NCBI GenBank assembly: GCA_017616655.1
Contig: JAFZXU010000001.1
Location: 1-34,771 of the forward strand
DNA: 34,771 bases
Origin: Bacteroidales bacterium
Lineage (GTDB): Bacteria > Bacteroidota > Bacteroidia > Bacteroidales > UBA932
Direction: 5' to 3'
Part shown: one piece after another, positions 1 to 8,864 of the stretch
Layout: every line of letters starts with the position of its first letter
Position numbering within the stretch: position 1 is the stretch's first letter
Notes under the pieces: generated by a model
Databases searched by the model: none
What the model saw: only the letters and a program-made list of their open reading frames with translations
What the model was told of the DNA's origin: nothing
Program-made: the position numbers and the translations under genes

Positions 1-85
1 ATCGGTACTTGCTTGTACTATTTTTCTTCCATTCTTTCAATGAACTTCCGCCCTTCAAAACACTCGGTTTTTCCGAAACGGGCTG
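1..85 (-). other. Probable rRNA operon leader, running out of the window
   Basis: Read on the minus strand, the sequence downstream of the promoter at 86-115 holds no open reading frame. It contains a boxA-like stretch, AGTTCATTGAAAG, followed by AGTACAAG. From memory, Bacteroides 16S rRNA leaders carry similar strings (AGTTCTTTGA... and AGTACAAG) between the promoter and the mature 16S. I infer that a 16S-23S-5S operon lies just left of base 1 and is read leftward. The 16S itself is not in the window, so this cannot be confirmed here. A strong protein-gene promoter is the alternative. Confidence 0.6.
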
Positions 86-115
86 CAAAGGTAAATACTT
101 TTTTTATTCCTGCAA
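86..115 (-). promoter_or_regulatory. Strong Bacteroidetes promoter, TTG-N19-TACCTTTG, leftward
   Basis: On the minus strand, TTG (113-115) and TACCTTTG (86-93) are separated by exactly 19 bases. This matches the Bacteroidetes sigma consensus of a -33 TTG and a -7 TAnnTTTG. The spacer is A/T-rich. It is one of the three best promoters in the window, together with those of acpP and tRNA-His, which fits a stable-RNA operon. An inverted repeat (TGCAAA-N5-TTTGCA, 111-127) overlaps the -33 element. Confidence 0.75.
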
Positions 116-142
116 AAAATCTTTGCAGTTTTTTCAAAAAAT

Positions 143-3100
143 TCACCTGACCACGCACCAACACCCCGCCGTAGAGGCATTTACGGAGTTGTCATACATA
201 GCCTCGCACACCGTGGAGGGCAGATAGTAACTGCCTGCGTATGCCGCCGTCACCTTGGTCCTCACCGTGCCGCTGCCGTTGCGTGGCAGATATATATAGG
301 TATATATACGGTCGTCGCGGAAGTCCTGATAGAGGCCGTCCTTGCGGGTGCGGTCGAACTCCCATCCGGCGGGGAATACCTGCGTGAGGGCGAGGTTGGT
401 ATAGCTGCGGGTCGCGCTGGTATTGGTCAGGGTCACGTTGACGAAGAAGTCGGTGCCCTGTTCCAGGTCTGTGGGATTTATCGCCGTGCCGTCAGGCAGG
501 GTATAAGTCACCGTGAGCTTCAAGCCGTTGGACTTTGCGACTTCCTCTCCCTTCTCGGGAACGCCGGTGGAGGAGACTACGACCCATACCGGAGCCTTGG
601 AGGAGTTGGCGGCCTCAACCTTCAGCTGACCGGTGGCCGCCTTGCCCAGAACCGCGGAAGCCACTGCGGACGAACTCCTCAGGGTGGCCTTGTTCGAGCC
701 TGCGGTAACGGTGACATCCATCTTGTCGGATTCGTTGTGGGCAGCATACCTGGATACGGCATTCAATGCCCAGGCGGTACTCTGGGTGCTCATATAGTGG
801 TTGCGGTCGTTGAGCCAGCCCGAAAGGGTCTGGATGCACTTGAAGGCTTCGGCCTTGTTGCCGCAGGCATCGCAGGCGATGGCAGCGACAGCCATAAGGC
901 GCTCGTCGCTCTCGAAGGTATCGGAGAAGCGGTTGATGTCGCCGCCCTTCGAAGGTATGGAGGAGATGACGGTCCTGGCCACATCCTTCTTGCCGTCAAC
1001 GGCATAAGCCGCTGCCAGGTACCAGCCGGCCTCGACGGGAATCCTGGCGAGATCCTCGCGCAGGCGGTTCATATCGCCGCGGGGAGCCTCTCCGTATAGG
1101 GCGAGCACATAGCAGGCATAAGCTCTGCTGTTGGCTGCGGATGCCTTGTCGGAAGCCACTCCCTTGAGGTATTTGATATTGTTCTTCAGCAGCGAAGCGG
1201 GGACGGAGTATCCCTTGGCCTTTGCCTCGACCATGAAATGGGTGGAATAGATCGTTCCCCACTGGGAAGCGCCTGCATATGAGGAGGTTCCGGGCCAATA
1301 TGTCATTCCGCCGCCCGCGATGGCGAACGAAGGAAGCTTGTTTATGGCCGCCTTTATATTCTCCTCGCATCCCTTGACACCCTTGGAATCGAGGTCGATC
1401 AGGTCGCCCAGCCAGAGCTGCGGGAAGACCGCGGAAACCGTCTGCTCCACGCAGCCGTGAGGGTATCCGGTGAGATATCCGAGGCGATAGTCCAGATCCA
1501 CTGGAGGAATGCTGGAGGCCTCGACCTTGACGGTGGCGATGCCGGCCTTGCCTACGGGTACGAAGTCCACGGCCGCCTTCCTGCCGGCCTCGACAAGCAT
1601 CGAAGCGGAGTTGGTGGTGACGGGGTTCGGGTCACGCACGTCGATCTCTATGGTCTGCTTAGAGACGTCTCCCGCTCCGGAGGCGGTGACATTGATGCGG
1701 GCTATGCCCTCTTCGACTCCGGACTTGAGTTTGAAGAAGACCATCTCCTCACCAGCCTTGGCGATGGAGGTGGAGGCAGTTTTCTCTCCGACAGCGGTGA
1801 GAGGGCCCTCCACGCTGTATTCGACGTTGACCTTGCCTACATTGTCCCTGGTGGTGAAAAGAGTCACCGGCATGGTGATCTCCTCCTCGGTGCCGATGAC
1901 GCGCGGCAGGGTGGCCTGCGCCATAACCGGCTTGACGACTGCGAGGCTCTTCTCGGCACAGCCCATCGCGGTGCCGTCGGTGGAGACCACCATCACGCGC
2001 AGGTTGCCGATATACTGCGGTATCTTGACCGTATGCTTTCCGGTAGCCCTCGCCTTGATGGTATAGGGGCCGAGGAAGAGGGATACGGGCTTGAACCGCT
2101 CCGCCTTCGAGTTGGGGGTAACCTGAACGTCGGCATCACCGCCGATCGCGAAGTTGCGCTCCATACGGGCTCCGTAAGCGCCTATGACCATATCGAAGAG
2201 ATCCCAGGTGCGGACTCCGAGCGCCTCGGTGGCGTAGAAGATGTTCCAGGGGTTGGGGGTCTTGTAGCGGGTAAGGCTGAGCAGGCCTTCGTCCACCAGG
2301 GCTACCACATAGCTCATCGGGCGGCCTGAAGCCTCCTTCACCGTGAAGGTCACCTCGCTTTCGGGTCTTACCTCGGCGGCGATATCCACCTTCGGGTCAA
2401 GATGGGTGGAGGCATCTTCAATTTTGATCCTGGTCACTCCGAAAAGGCGGATCGGAGCGTCGTTCGCGGCGCTCCTGTAAGGCTGTACGAGCATCACGGA
2501 GGCATATACGTTGGGCGACATCCCGTTTTCTATCTTGACGGGAATCACCGTGTTGTCGCCCTTGCAGTTCACCCAGAAGCTCTTGATGACGCGTTTGCCC
2601 TTCTCTATGGAGACGAGGGCGCGGGTGCCTGCTGCGGAGGGAATGGAGATGTTCGCAGTCTCTCCGACGACGTATTTATCCTTGTCGAGCGCCATCTGGA
2701 GACGGGTCGCCGACTCGGGGCCTCCTGCGGCCATATAGTCGTCACGGCCGGTCACCATAACCACCCTGGCGGCGGCGTGTCCGCCCGAAAGGTCGGTGGC
2801 GCGCACGAGGAACATTCCGCTCTCCTGGTCGGAGAAGTCGAGGGTGAAGCTCCCCTGCCCGCCGGAAACGGTGGTCTGGAAGGTCTTGTAGGGTGTATTG
2901 TAGGAGTCCTTGGCGTAGGATGCGAGCTCGGATGAAGAGGAACTCCACCACCAGCTCCAGCCCATCTTATAGACCTCCACCTCGACCTTGACGCCCTTCT
3001 GTGCGGCGTTGCCGCGATAGTCGAGGGCTGCGAGGGAGAAGGTGTGGGTCCTGCCCTTGTCAAGATACTTCTCGCCCCAGGAGTTCTCAGCCTCGGGAGC

Positions 3101-5467
3101 CTTCAGGCCGATGTAGGTATCATAAGGAGAGACCGTTGCGGTGTATCGGTCGATACTGAAGTCGCCGCTGTGCTCGAAGACCCTCGTGGTGAAGACGCCG
3201 CTCAGGAATCCGGGAGCGTTGACCGACTTTCCCACCGAAGTGTTGAAGTGAAGCTTGCCCTCCGCGTCGGTGACACCCCTGTAGAGCTCCTTCTCTTCGC
3301 CGCTGAAATATCTTGAAGGATCCTCGAATACGTAATCCTTATAGCCCTTGAAGGCGGTCGAAGCCTTGCCCAGAGCCACCTCCACGCGAGTCTCAAGCCC
3401 CTTTGCAGGGTTGCCCACAAGCCATTTTGCCGCTATGTCTCCTCGCAGCGAGGAGGCGGGTATGGCGGGATCGTCGTTAAGCGAAAGGTTGATGACGATA
3501 TTGTTGGGTTTTACGGTTTCTATCTTGACCGTCTTGCTCCAGGTCTGGCCCCCTGCGGTGATTTCAGCCGTCCAGTTGCCCGTTGGAGCAGCCTCGTCGG
3601 TCTTGAAGTGGAATGCATACATTCCGTCGTGGCCTTCGTTGCTTACGACGGTCTCCATAATCTGCCCCTGAGGGTTGCGCAGCACCGCTGTGACGGGATG
3701 GCCTGCAGGCAGGGTACCCTTGTCGAGTTTCGAGACGAAGGTCAGGTAGATGTCGTCACCGGGACGCCATACGCCGCGTTCGCCGAAGATGAAACCCCTC
3801 TGTCCGTCGCGGGAAGCAGTACCTGAGACATCGAAGTTGCTGAGGGAGATTTCGGTGCCGCCCCTGAGCGAAAGATAGCTCCTGTCCTGCCCGTTGGTCA
3901 CGACTACGGTGCGTGGAGAGTCTTTCTGCCTGGAACTCTCGAGGCAGCCGTCGGGATTGGTCGTGCCCTCCTCTATCAGCTGGTTGACGTCGTTGTAAAC
4001 CGAGACCTTGGCGCCGGAGACGGGGGTTGCGGTCATGATGTCGGTCACGAATATGGTGAAGGCTCCTTCGTCGGAAGCCTTGGCTATCACATTGAGGTCG
4101 GAGACGAGGATATTCCTGACGCGGTCGTCATAATCGTCATAGGAGCCGAACCAGTAGTCGCTCTCCCAGCGATCTTCATTGAACTCCACGAGGGGATCGA
4201 CGCCCTTTATCTCGATGCGGTAGATGGCGCCTCTCTGGAGTTTCAGGAGGTTGGTGACGTCCAGGCCGTAGATATTCATATTGCGGAGGGCGGGGGAATT
4301 GACATCCCCGAGCACCAGGGTCGTGTCGAGCACCGTGCGTGCCACGTCGCCGGTATAGCAATACCTGTCGTCAAGTTTGTTGTCCTGCAGGAACTGCAGC
4401 ACGTTGCTCTCGTAGATCTGCTTCACGCGCACCTCCGCCCTGGCATAATTGATACTCCTGAAGGCAACCGGAATGCCGGAGGAAGGGAGTACGGAGCCGC
4501 TGCTGAGGAAGGCTATTTCGGGTTCGCCCGAAGGGATTGCGAAGTAGCGCTCGAAATCCTCCGCCAGCTTGGATCCCTTGACGCTGCGGATCGCCTTGCT
4601 GACCGACATGAACTGCTTTTCGGTATTCCTCAGGGAAGGCTTGATAGTCAGGACGTTGCGGTCAACGGAAAAGGAGAGCTTCCCGGCTCCGGGCATCGAG
4701 ACCAGCTCCGCGAAGTTCTGAGCCTTGTCAATCAGGGCGGAGAAGGTCAGCACGTAGGAATAGGGATCTGAGAAGTTCTCGGAGCCTATCACCGTGAAGT
4801 CCCCGGCAGCCGGAAGCTGGTAGCTGCGCTTGCCCTCGGCGGAATATTTCGGATAGTTATATGCCACTTCCACCTTCGAAGGGGTCTTTGCCGCCGCAAT
4901 GCCGTAAATCATAGCGCTGTGCTTCAGGCCGTCGGGAGAATGGCTCCAGGTAGGCGAAGCGCTGGCTCCCTTTACCGAGAAGTTCTCTTCAACATACTTG
5001 GGGTCGAGGGGTTCGGAGGAGTCGAACCCCACCTGTAGGCTGTAAATGCCTTCGTTCTCCGGGTCGGCCTTGAGCTGCCCGAAATCGAAGACCAGTACGG
5101 GTGCAAGTGTATGGACTTCAAAGGTCTCCTTGCCCTTCTCTCCCGTGAGTTTGGCGGCATTGACCGTCACCTTATAGGTGGCGTTATACTCCAGTTTCTC
5201 CTTGGGGTAGAGGCAGATGGTCTGAATGTCGACCACTTCCGCATCGAAATCCACTCCGGGAGAGACGGTGATGGCGCTCTTTGCCAGCTCCGCCAGGGCG
5301 GAATTGCTTTTTTCCACCAGGGGAGAGTTGAAACGGATTACCACGGGATCATCCGCACGAATCTCCGAAGGACACTGCGCGATGCTTGCCGAACCGCCTG
5401 AAGTACCACAGAATGTGAAGATAGGAAGAACAATTGCCAGAAGAGCGGCGAAGATAACCTTTCTCAT
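143..5467 (-). CDS. Alpha-2-macroglobulin family protein, thioester type (YfhM-like)
   Basis: This 1774-residue protein is a bacterial alpha-2-macroglobulin, a periplasmic protease trap that covalently binds attacking proteases. An N-terminal export signal ends at Cys20 (FTFC), a weak lipobox, so it is probably a lipoprotein like E. coli YfhM. The family layout is a chain of macroglobulin beta domains, a bait region near the middle, and a thioester domain of alpha-alpha repeats. The thioester motif is intact: GCVEQ, with Cys1339 and Gln1342. The length is near that of other long bacterial members. It is divergent from pbpC, the usual partner: the protease trap is thought to guard the periplasm when the wall is breached and PBP1C repairs it. 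The start at 5467 sits 24 bases from a perfect -7 box (5491-5498). No intrinsic terminator is visible after the stop. Confidence 0.93.
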   Translation of the reverse strand: MRKVIFAALLAIVLPIFTFCGTSGGSASIAQCPSEIRADDPVVIRFNSPLVEKSNSALAELAKSAITVSPGVDFDAEVVDIQTICLYPKEKLEYNATYKVTVNAAKLTGEKGKETFEVHTLAPVLVFDFGQLKADPENEGIYSLQVGFDSSEPLDPKYVEENFSVKGASASPTWSHSPDGLKHSAMIYGIAAAKTPSKVEVAYNYPKYSAEGKRSYQLPAAGDFTVIGSENFSDPYSYVLTFSALIDKAQNFAELVSMPGAGKLSFSVDRNVLTIKPSLRNTEKQFMSVSKAIRSVKGSKLAEDFERYFAIPSGEPEIAFLSSGSVLPSSGIPVAFRSINYARAEVRVKQIYESNVLQFLQDNKLDDRYCYTGDVARTVLDTTLVLGDVNSPALRNMNIYGLDVTNLLKLQRGAIYRIEIKGVDPLVEFNEDRWESDYWFGSYDDYDDRVRNILVSDLNVIAKASDEGAFTIFVTDIMTATPVSGAKVSVYNDVNQLIEEGTTNPDGCLESSRQKDSPRTVVVTNGQDRSYLSLRGGTEISLSNFDVSGTASRDGQRGFIFGERGVWRPGDDIYLTFVSKLDKGTLPAGHPVTAVLRNPQGQIMETVVSNEGHDGMYAFHFKTDEAAPTGNWTAEITAGGQTWSKTVKIETVKPNNIVINLSLNDDPAIPASSLRGDIAAKWLVGNPAKGLETRVEVALGKASTAFKGYKDYVFEDPSRYFSGEEKELYRGVTDAEGKLHFNTSVGKSVNAPGFLSGVFTTRVFEHSGDFSIDRYTATVSPYDTYIGLKAPEAENSWGEKYLDKGRTHTFSLAALDYRGNAAQKGVKVEVEVYKMGWSWWWSSSSSELASYAKDSYNTPYKTFQTTVSGGQGSFTLDFSDQESGMFLVRATDLSGGHAAARVVMVTGRDDYMAAGGPESATRLQMALDKDKYVVGETANISIPSAAGTRALVSIEKGKRVIKSFWVNCKGDNTVIPVKIENGMSPNVYASVMLVQPYRSAANDAPIRLFGVTRIKIEDASTHLDPKVDIAAEVRPESEVTFTVKEASGRPMSYVVALVDEGLLSLTRYKTPNPWNIFYATEALGVRTWDLFDMVIGAYGARMERNFAIGGDADVQVTPNSKAERFKPVSLFLGPYTIKARATGKHTVKIPQYIGNLRVMVVSTDGTAMGCAEKSLAVVKPVMAQATLPRVIGTEEEITMPVTLFTTRDNVGKVNVEYSVEGPLTAVGEKTASTSIAKAGEEMVFFKLKSGVEEGIARINVTASGAGDVSKQTIEIDVRDPNPVTTNSASMLVEAGRKAAVDFVPVGKAGIATVKVEASSIPPVDLDYRLGYLTGYPHGCVEQTVSAVFPQLWLGDLIDLDSKGVKGCEENIKAAINKLPSFAIAGGGMTYWPGTSSYAGASQWGTIYSTHFMVEAKAKGYSVPASLLKNNIKYLKGVASDKASAANSRAYACYVLALYGEAPRGDMNRLREDLARIPVEAGWYLAAAYAVDGKKDVARTVISSIPSKGGDINRFSDTFESDERLMAVAAIACDACGNKAEAFKCIQTLSGWLNDRNHYMSTQSTAWALNAVSRYAAHNESDKMDVTVTAGSNKATLRSSSAVASAVLGKAATGQLKVEAANSSKAPVWVVVSSTGVPEKGEEVAKSNGLKLTVTYTLPDGTAINPTDLEQGTDFFVNVTLTNTSATRSYTNLALTQVFPAGWEFDRTRKDGLYQDFRDDRIYTYIYLPRNGSGTVRTKVTAAYAGSYYLPSTVCEAMYDNSVNASTAGCWCVVR

Positions 5468-5482
5468 TGTTTTCAGTTTTAG

Positions 5483-5490
5483 TATTTTTG
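5483..5490 (+). promoter_or_regulatory. -7 box TATTTTTG of pbpC
   Basis: A perfect TAnnTTTG sits 16 bases before the pbpC ATG. The predicted transcript starts around 5494-5498, giving a very short leader of roughly 9-13 bases. No good -33 TTG is present at the usual 19-base spacing, so this promoter may be weak or activator-dependent. Confidence 0.6.
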
Positions 5491-5498
5491 CAAAGTTA
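5491..5498 (-). promoter_or_regulatory. -7 box TAACTTTG of the alpha-2-macroglobulin gene
   Basis: The minus strand reads TAACTTTG, a perfect TAnnTTTG. Transcription would start near 5483-5487, leaving a leader of about 16-20 bases before the ATG at 5467. A TTG lies 22 bases upstream (5521-5523), inside the first codons of pbpC. The box directly touches the pbpC -7 box on the other strand. Confidence 0.7.
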
Positions 5499-5506
5499 CT
5501 AAAGAT

Positions 5507-7792
5507 ATGGGTGAGAAGCGCAATAAAAAATGGACAAAAACGGCGGTTTTTCTGACAATCGCCGCCCTCTTCGCGTGGTATCTCGCAGCGCTTCCCGCAA
5601 AGCTTTTCGACAAACCTGTCTGCGCCGTTCTGGAGAGTTCCGACGGCCGTCTGATGGGGGCCAGGATTGCCGCCGACGGACAGTGGCGCTTCCCTGCCAT
5701 AGACACCGTTTCAGAGAAGTTCGCCAAAGCCATCATCACCTTCGAGGACAAGCGGTTCCGGCGCCATTTCGGAGTCGATCCGCTGGCCGTGGCAAGGGCC
5801 GTACGCCTCAATTCGGCGGCTGGTTCGGTGCGCAGCGGCGCCAGTACCATCACCATGCAGACCATCCGCCTGAGCCGCGGCGACAAGCCCCGCACATATC
5901 GCGAAAAGATAATCGAAGCCATCCTGGCCACCCGGCTGGAACTGCGCTGCTCGAAGAACAGAATCCTTGCCCTGTATGCCTCGAACGCCCCTTTCGGCAG
6001 CAACGTAGTGGGACTTCCGGCAGCCTCATGGAGGTATTTCGGCCGTCCGGCGGACGAACTCTCCTGGGCCGAGAGCGCCACCCTGGCGGTCCTTCCGAAC
6101 GCCCCCGCATTAATCCACCCCGGCAAGAACCGCGACAAGCTGCTCAGGAAGCGCAATTCGCTTCTTGACAAGCTCTGCGATGCAGGGTATATAGATTCGC
6201 AGGAGTGCGCGCTGGCCAAGGATGAACCCCTGCCCGGCAAACCCCGCCCGATGCCCAATCTGGCATATCATTATCTTGAAACACAGCGCCTTTCCAACGG
6301 AGACGGAAAGATCTGCAGCAGCCTCAACTACGGTCTGCAGGAACGCGCGGAGGCGATTATGGCGCGCCATGCGGAGACCTTCGCCACCAATGGGGTTAAT
6401 AATGCGGCGGCCGTGATACTCGACGTGCACAGCGGAAAACCGGTGGTCTATTGCGGCAACGTGAAAGGCGACGTAGACGTGGTGCAGGCGCCACGAAGCA
6501 GCGGCAGCACCCTCAAGCCATTTCTCTATGGCGCCATGCTCGACGAGGGGTCGATTCTGCCGGGAATGCTGATTGCCGATACACCGTTCCATTATAAGGA
6601 TTTCACTCCCAACAACTTCAACCTCACCTTCGACGGCGCGGTTCCCGCCTCCGACGTGATACGGCGCTCGCTCAACGTGCCGGCGGTGAGGATGCTTCAG
6701 GAATACGGCATCGACCGCTTTATCTCGGTGCTGACCGAGGCCGGTTTCACCACCATCACCCGGGGCGCGGAAATCTATGGCCTCTCGCTGATTCTGGGCG
6801 GAGCGGAAATCAAGCTATGCGACCTGGCGGAGGCTTACCGGAGGGCGGCCTTGAAACTGTCGGAATATGGCGCAGGAGCGGTCCGAAGGGATGATTATCC
6901 CCTCTCTGCGGGGGCGATCTGGTGCACTTTCGACGTCCTTTCCGGAGTCTCCCGACCCGAGGAGGAGGGCGACTGGCAGACCTTCAGCTCGGTCCGCAAG
7001 GTGGCCTGGAAGACCGGCACCAGTTACGGCAACCGCGACGCCTGGAGCGTGGGAGTGACGCCTGATTACATAGTGGCGGTATGGGCGGGCAACTGCGACG
7101 GAGAGGGGCGCCCGCTGCTCACCGGAGTGGGATATGCCGCACCGGTAATGTTCGATTTGTTCAACCTGTTGCCTCCCACCGGATGGTTCCCGGTTCCGGA
7201 AAACGACCTTCGCGAAGTGGCGGTCTGCCCCCGGAGCGGCCATCCCGTCTCGGACATCTGCCTCGAGGGGCATCCAGGGGCGAATCCGGACACTGTCCTG
7301 GTCCCCGTTGCGCCGCGCACTCCCGATGTCTGCCCCTATCACAGGATCGTCCATCTGAGTCCCGACGGGGCGTACCAGGTCAACAGCGACTGCTGCCCGG
7401 TTTCCGATATGGTGAATGTCTCGTGGTTCGTGCTGCCCCCGGCGCAGGAGTGGTACTATATGCGCTCCCACAGCGATTATCGGCGGCTGCCTCCGCTGCA
7501 TCCCTCGATGGCGGGAAACTCAGGCAGCGGGATCCTTGAGATTATCTATCCCCAGAGCGGGATGACGGTGGCCTCACCCGTCGCCCTCGGCACGCGCGAC
7601 CGCGGAGTGGTCTTCTCCGCCGCCCATGCCGACCCGCAGGCCGTTCTCTACTGGCACCTCGACGACACCTACCTCGGCTCCACCTCCCGCGGCGAACACA
7701 AAATAAAGGCGGTCCCCGCTCCCGGGAACCACCTGCTCCTCATCACGGACGCCAACGGCAACACCGCCTCCGTCCGCTTCACGGCGAAATAA
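5507..7792 (+). CDS. pbpC: Penicillin-binding protein 1C (bifunctional peptidoglycan synthase)
   Basis: The protein has 761 residues. A single N-terminal membrane anchor (about residues 11-30) precedes a GT51 glycosyltransferase domain with the catalytic Glu80 in the motif EDKRFRRHFGVD. The transpeptidase domain shows all three penicillin-binding motifs: S334-T-L-K337, S388-L-N390 and K502-T-G504. The last 90 or so residues form the Ig-like C-terminal domain typical of PBP1C (BiPBP_C). It polymerises and probably crosslinks glycan strands on the outer face of the inner membrane. PbpC genes usually sit beside an alpha-2-macroglobulin gene, as here, but often in the same direction; here the two are divergent. 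The ATG at 5507 leaves room for the -7 box. The stop lies 7 bases from the 3' end of the convergent tRNA-His. Confidence 0.96.
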   Translation: MGEKRNKKWTKTAVFLTIAALFAWYLAALPAKLFDKPVCAVLESSDGRLMGARIAADGQWRFPAIDTVSEKFAKAIITFEDKRFRRHFGVDPLAVARAVRLNSAAGSVRSGASTITMQTIRLSRGDKPRTYREKIIEAILATRLELRCSKNRILALYASNAPFGSNVVGLPAASWRYFGRPADELSWAESATLAVLPNAPALIHPGKNRDKLLRKRNSLLDKLCDAGYIDSQECALAKDEPLPGKPRPMPNLAYHYLETQRLSNGDGKICSSLNYGLQERAEAIMARHAETFATNGVNNAAAVILDVHSGKPVVYCGNVKGDVDVVQAPRSSGSTLKPFLYGAMLDEGSILPGMLIADTPFHYKDFTPNNFNLTFDGAVPASDVIRRSLNVPAVRMLQEYGIDRFISVLTEAGFTTITRGAEIYGLSLILGGAEIKLCDLAEAYRRAALKLSEYGAGAVRRDDYPLSAGAIWCTFDVLSGVSRPEEEGDWQTFSSVRKVAWKTGTSYGNRDAWSVGVTPDYIVAVWAGNCDGEGRPLLTGVGYAAPVMFDLFNLLPPTGWFPVPENDLREVAVCPRSGHPVSDICLEGHPGANPDTVLVPVAPRTPDVCPYHRIVHLSPDGAYQVNSDCCPVSDMVNVSWFVLPPAQEWYYMRSHSDYRRLPPLHPSMAGNSGSGILEIIYPQSGMTVASPVALGTRDRGVVFSAAHADPQAVLYWHLDDTYLGSTSRGEHKIKAVPAPGNHLLLITDANGNTASVRFTAK

Positions 7793-7799
7793 GCCTTTT

Positions 7800-7876
7800 T
7801 GGGGTGGATGATGGGACTCGAACCCACGACACTCGGAACCACAATCCGATGCTCTGCCAACTGAACTACATCCACC
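7800..7876 (-). tRNA. tRNA-His (anticodon GTG)
   Basis: The minus strand folds into a full cloverleaf: acceptor stem GTGGATG/CATCCAC, D arm GTTC...GAGC, anticodon stem TCGGA/TCCGA around the loop TTGTGGT (anticodon GTG), and T arm GTGGG-TTCGAGT-CCCAT. Two His identity features are present: an extra G at position -1 (base 7876) opposite the discriminator C73 (base 7803). The CCA end is encoded (7802-7800). It has its own promoter at 7909-7938. Confidence 0.96.
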
Positions 7877-7908
7877 GTTTACCGGCCCGGGCACGCCGAA
7901 CCGGACTG

Positions 7909-7938
7909 CAAAGATAAACAATGTTTGTCATTTGCAAA
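7909..7938 (-). promoter_or_regulatory. tRNA-His promoter, TTTG-N18-TATCTTTG
   Basis: On the minus strand the -33 TTTG (7935-7938) and the -7 TATCTTTG (7909-7916) are 18 bases apart, close to the consensus 19. Transcription would begin near 7902, so RNase P would remove a leader of about 25 bases. The -33 element is one arm of an inverted repeat, TGTTTG-N7-CAAACA (7922-7940). Confidence 0.75.
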
Positions 7939-7961
7939 CATTTTTTATCGCTCACGAAAAG

Positions 7962-8840
7962 CTATACCAGCTCGAAAATTACCTTTCCATTATACTTCTT
8001 TCCGTCGGTAGTCACAATTTCGCTTTCAATACGGAAAGTGAGGGTGAAAGAGGCTCTGTCGATGGTAAGCATGCCCTTGCCCGTGCCTGCGAATACAGGA
8101 TTATCCTCGTACTGAAGGGCAAATGAATAGGTTGCCTTGTGGTTCTTATCAAGGCTGTAAGTACCTATGAAGGGCGCCGCCTTGGTAAAATTAATAATCA
8201 ATGTGGAGTACTCCGTGAAGGAGATATCGCTGATGACATAATCCTTCAGCGCACCCACGTCGACTGAGACTCCGTTTTCGCTGAAGTAATCCCCGATTTT
8301 TGAAATGTCAGGTGTCTCGAACACCTTGATGGTGCTGAGCTTCGAGGGAATGTCGCTTCCGGTTGCGCTGATACTGATCGACTTTACGTGCCAGGAGCGG
8401 CAGAGGCTGTCGGCAAAGGAACCGACGACGAGTTCATTGGCTGCTTTCGCTTCGGTATCGAGACTCAGCGAAGACTTGGAATTGGACAGATTGACCAACC
8501 AGCTGCTTGCGGCGATATTCTTAAACGTCATGGAAAGGTTGAGGCCTTCGAGGTTTATGACATCCAAAGCCCTCGTGGGAATGGAAAAGTTCCCGACGGT
8601 ATAAACGAGCTTATTCTCTTCAGGCTTGGCCACGGCAGCCACATACTTGCCGCTGGAGGTGAGTTCCAGGGTCGAAGGGATAACGCCATTCCTGACCTGG
8701 TCCTTCACATCTTCACCATTGAAAGAGAGTTGCGCATGGTATTCCTTGTACTTGGGAACCGTGTACTTTGAAGGAGTGTCCGCCGGATCGCAGGAGGCCA
8801 GCACGAGCAGTGCCGCCACAGCGGGTAGAAGTTTTCTCAT
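7962..8840 (-). CDS. Lipoprotein of unknown function
   Basis: This 292-residue protein has a clear lipoprotein signal: basic start, hydrophobic core and lipobox LVLASC, with the lipidated Cys at position 17. The mature part is rich in beta-forming residues, with short alternating Ser/Thr and hydrophobic runs, so it is probably a small beta protein on the inner or outer leaflet of the outer membrane. I recognise no family. It starts 24 bases after the stop of the beta-barrel gene at 8865-9626, and no -7 box lies in the gap, so the two are very likely co-transcribed and may act together at the outer membrane. Confidence 0.8.
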   Translation of the reverse strand: MRKLLPAVAALLVLASCDPADTPSKYTVPKYKEYHAQLSFNGEDVKDQVRNGVIPSTLELTSSGKYVAAVAKPEENKLVYTVGNFSIPTRALDVINLEGLNLSMTFKNIAASSWLVNLSNSKSSLSLDTEAKAANELVVGSFADSLCRSWHVKSISISATGSDIPSKLSTIKVFETPDISKIGDYFSENGVSVDVGALKDYVISDISFTEYSTLIINFTKAAPFIGTYSLDKNHKATYSFALQYEDNPVFAGTGKGMLTIDRASFTLTFRIESEIVTTDGKKYNGKVIFELV

Positions 8841-8864
8841 ATTCGTTGTTTTTTTTATTGATTA

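Noticed and set aside
9-227. 72-codon open frame at the left edge
   Set aside because: It runs antisense through the putative rRNA leader and promoter into the 3' end of the A2M gene; there is no promoter and the composition is not coding.
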